DNA from: ZC4RG30 sp039932715
GTDB lineage: Bacteria; Pseudomonadota; Gammaproteobacteria; Steroidobacterales; Steroidobacteraceae
Length of the DNA stretch: 64,000 bases
NCBI GenBank assembly: GCA_039932715.1
Contig: JBDTPN010000005.1
Span: forward strand, 62,001-126,000
Direction: 5' to 3'
Shown here: one piece after another, positions 63,097-64,000 of the stretch
How the letters are laid out: each line of letters begins with the position of its first letter
How positions within the stretch are numbered: position 1 is the first letter of the stretch
Position numbers and translations under genes: made by a program
The notes under the pieces: generated by a model
Databases searched by the model: none
What the model saw: only the letters and a program-made list of their open reading frames with translations
Told to the model about the DNA's origin: nothing

Positions 63097-64000
63097 ATGA
63101 TCAGGACCAGAAACGCCCGCATGGGCACGATTGCGGCGGCAGTGACTTTCACCTTGGCAGCGTTGCTACCCGTTATGCCAGCCACGGCCGGAGGCGAAGC
63201 AGGCCCGATCAGCCTGCGCGACCAGGGTTTCTTCTGGATAGGCGCGCGGCCCACCAAGGTCGAGAAGGGTTTCGTTGGGTTCGGGCCGCCGGCCGCCGGC
63301 ACCGCCATAGTGGGTCAAATGTATGTGGGCTTCGAGCTGGCCGCCAACAAGCGTCACCCCTACCCACTGATACTCGTGCATGGCGGCGGCGGTCAGGCCA
63401 CGGACTGGATGGGCACGCCGGACGGGCGCGACGGCTGGCTGGACTACCTCGTGGCCGAAGGCTTCGATGTATATTTCGTCGATCGCCCCGGACATGGCCG
63501 TTCGCCCAATTCGCGCGCCTACGGTGACCTCGGCCTGCCGGCCACCACCGAGTTCATCTTCAACAGCTTCACCACCTTCAGCAAGCAGTATCCGGGCGGC
63601 GGCGGCGTCACCACGAAAGAAGTGGTGCAGCACACTGCCAGCTCCGAGCCCGGCCCCACGGTGACCAACGCCGTTCTGCAGGAAGATCTTGCGGAGCTGC
63701 TGGACAAGGTCGGTCCAGCCATTGTGGTAGTGCATTCCAATGGTGGGCCGTCTGCGTGGTTGTCATTGGCAGCGCGCCCCAATCAGGTCAAGGCCGTGCT
63801 GGCCATCGAACCGGGCATGGGCGTCACGGATGTTCTCGCTCCGCTGATTACTTTCATGCCCGCGCTGGCTGCAGGTGAAAAGATCGCAATGGTGGAAAAG
63901 CCCTCCGAGGGCGCCGGACTCGCACCATGCAAACTGCAGCCGGAAAACAGCGTGCACAAGGTGCCCGCCTACGCGGGCAAGAAAGTGCTGTTCGTCGTGT
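63097..64000 (+). CDS. Secreted alpha/beta hydrolase (3' end outside window)
   Basis: 301 codons are visible, open to the window edge. A Sec signal (MIRTRNARMGTIAAAVTFTL to about ATA) is followed by the hydrolase fold: oxyanion segment LILVHGGGGQATDWM, EGFDVYFVDRPGHGRSPNS, and a nucleophile elbow VVVHSNGGPSAW where Ser sits in H-S-N-G-G rather than G-x-S-x-G. It is probably a periplasmic esterase or related enzyme; the catalytic Asp/His lie near or beyond the edge. Confidence 0.85.
   Translation, partial: MIRTRNARMGTIAAAVTFTLAALLPVMPATAGGEAGPISLRDQGFFWIGARPTKVEKGFVGFGPPAAGTAIVGQMYVGFELAANKRHPYPLILVHGGGGQATDWMGTPDGRDGWLDYLVAEGFDVYFVDRPGHGRSPNSRAYGDLGLPATTEFIFNSFTTFSKQYPGGGGVTTKEVVQHTASSEPGPTVTNAVLQEDLAELLDKVGPAIVVVHSNGGPSAWLSLAARPNQVKAVLAIEPGMGVTDVLAPLITFMPALAAGEKIAMVEKPSEGAGLAPCKLQPENSVHKVPAYAGKKVLFVV

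Overview
The window is gap-free, GC-rich chromosomal DNA of a Gammaproteobacterium. The evidence is the gene order amgK-murU diverging from lptD-surA-pdxA-rsmA-apaG-apaH, a full-length fused purL behind a DUF1820 gene, ppsR/ppsA, lgt-thyA-folA, and a bacterial kynurenine operon. The mixture of DUF1800/DUF1501 proteins, a B3 metallo-beta-lactamase, a Rieske oxygenase and a TonB receptor would fit a Steroidobacter/Nevskiales/Xanthomonadales-type soil or aquatic bacterium. That placement is inference; no 16S rRNA gene lies in the window. Coding density is very high and many neighbours overlap by 1-4 bases (ATGA, GTGA, TTGA). No gene-free stretch exceeds 300 bases; the longest (30447-30695) holds the katG control region and a possible small RNA.

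Layout. 1-4481 (+): MarR regulator (5' end missing) with a three-part multidrug efflux pump (outer-membrane channel, EmrA-like adaptor, EmrB-like MFS pump). 4491-12298 (-): DUF1820-purL-B3 beta-lactamase-DUF1800-DUF1501, probably one transcript. 12372-14401: an orphan type-VI-secretion-like FHA protein, then a deletion scar holding the 3' ends of a urea-carboxylase-type ABC ATPase and an allophanate hydrolase. 14358-19278: pirin, PLP decarboxylase, HiPIP, Rieske oxygenase and an aromatic-acid-type MFS transporter. 19317-21280: mddA and an AraC regulator, flanked by 52-bp imperfect direct repeats. 21334-23039: a PadR regulator with a membrane partner and a clear palindromic operator. 23119-24400: outer-membrane protein, YidB-like protein and a gene fossil. 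24401-27684: divergent ppsR/ppsA. 27778-30785: histone-H1-like lysine-rich protein, katG and tRNA-Ser(CGA).

30828-41623: envelope and housekeeping block. ybeD-like/lipB/lipA are joined to the cell-wall recycling genes murU and amgK, which diverge from lptD-surA-pdxA-rsmA-usp-apaG-apaH. 41675-47615: DUF1993, fhs (-), then yebC-like, GIN-domain lipoprotein and TonB receptor (+). 48133-52122: kynurenine-to-NAD operon (3-HAO, cyclase/formamidase, kynU, kmo), each gene overlapping the next by four bases; tryptophan dioxygenase is absent. 52082-54820 (-): lgt-thyA-SET methyltransferase-folA. 54830-58916: rlmI-like, YyaL-like, HIT and DUF486 genes. 59034-60297: decaying small genes (VOC, internally deleted VOC, broken SnoaL). 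60413-63040: PAS-GAF-PAS-GGDEF-EAL cyclic-di-GMP enzyme. 63097-end: secreted alpha/beta hydrolase cut by the window edge.

Most unusual features: a SET-domain lysine methyltransferase with histone-like lysine tails inside the folate/thymidylate operon; the repeat-flanked mddA-araC cassette; the urea-cluster scar; and the katG control region with an OxyR-like half-site and a possible divergent small RNA.
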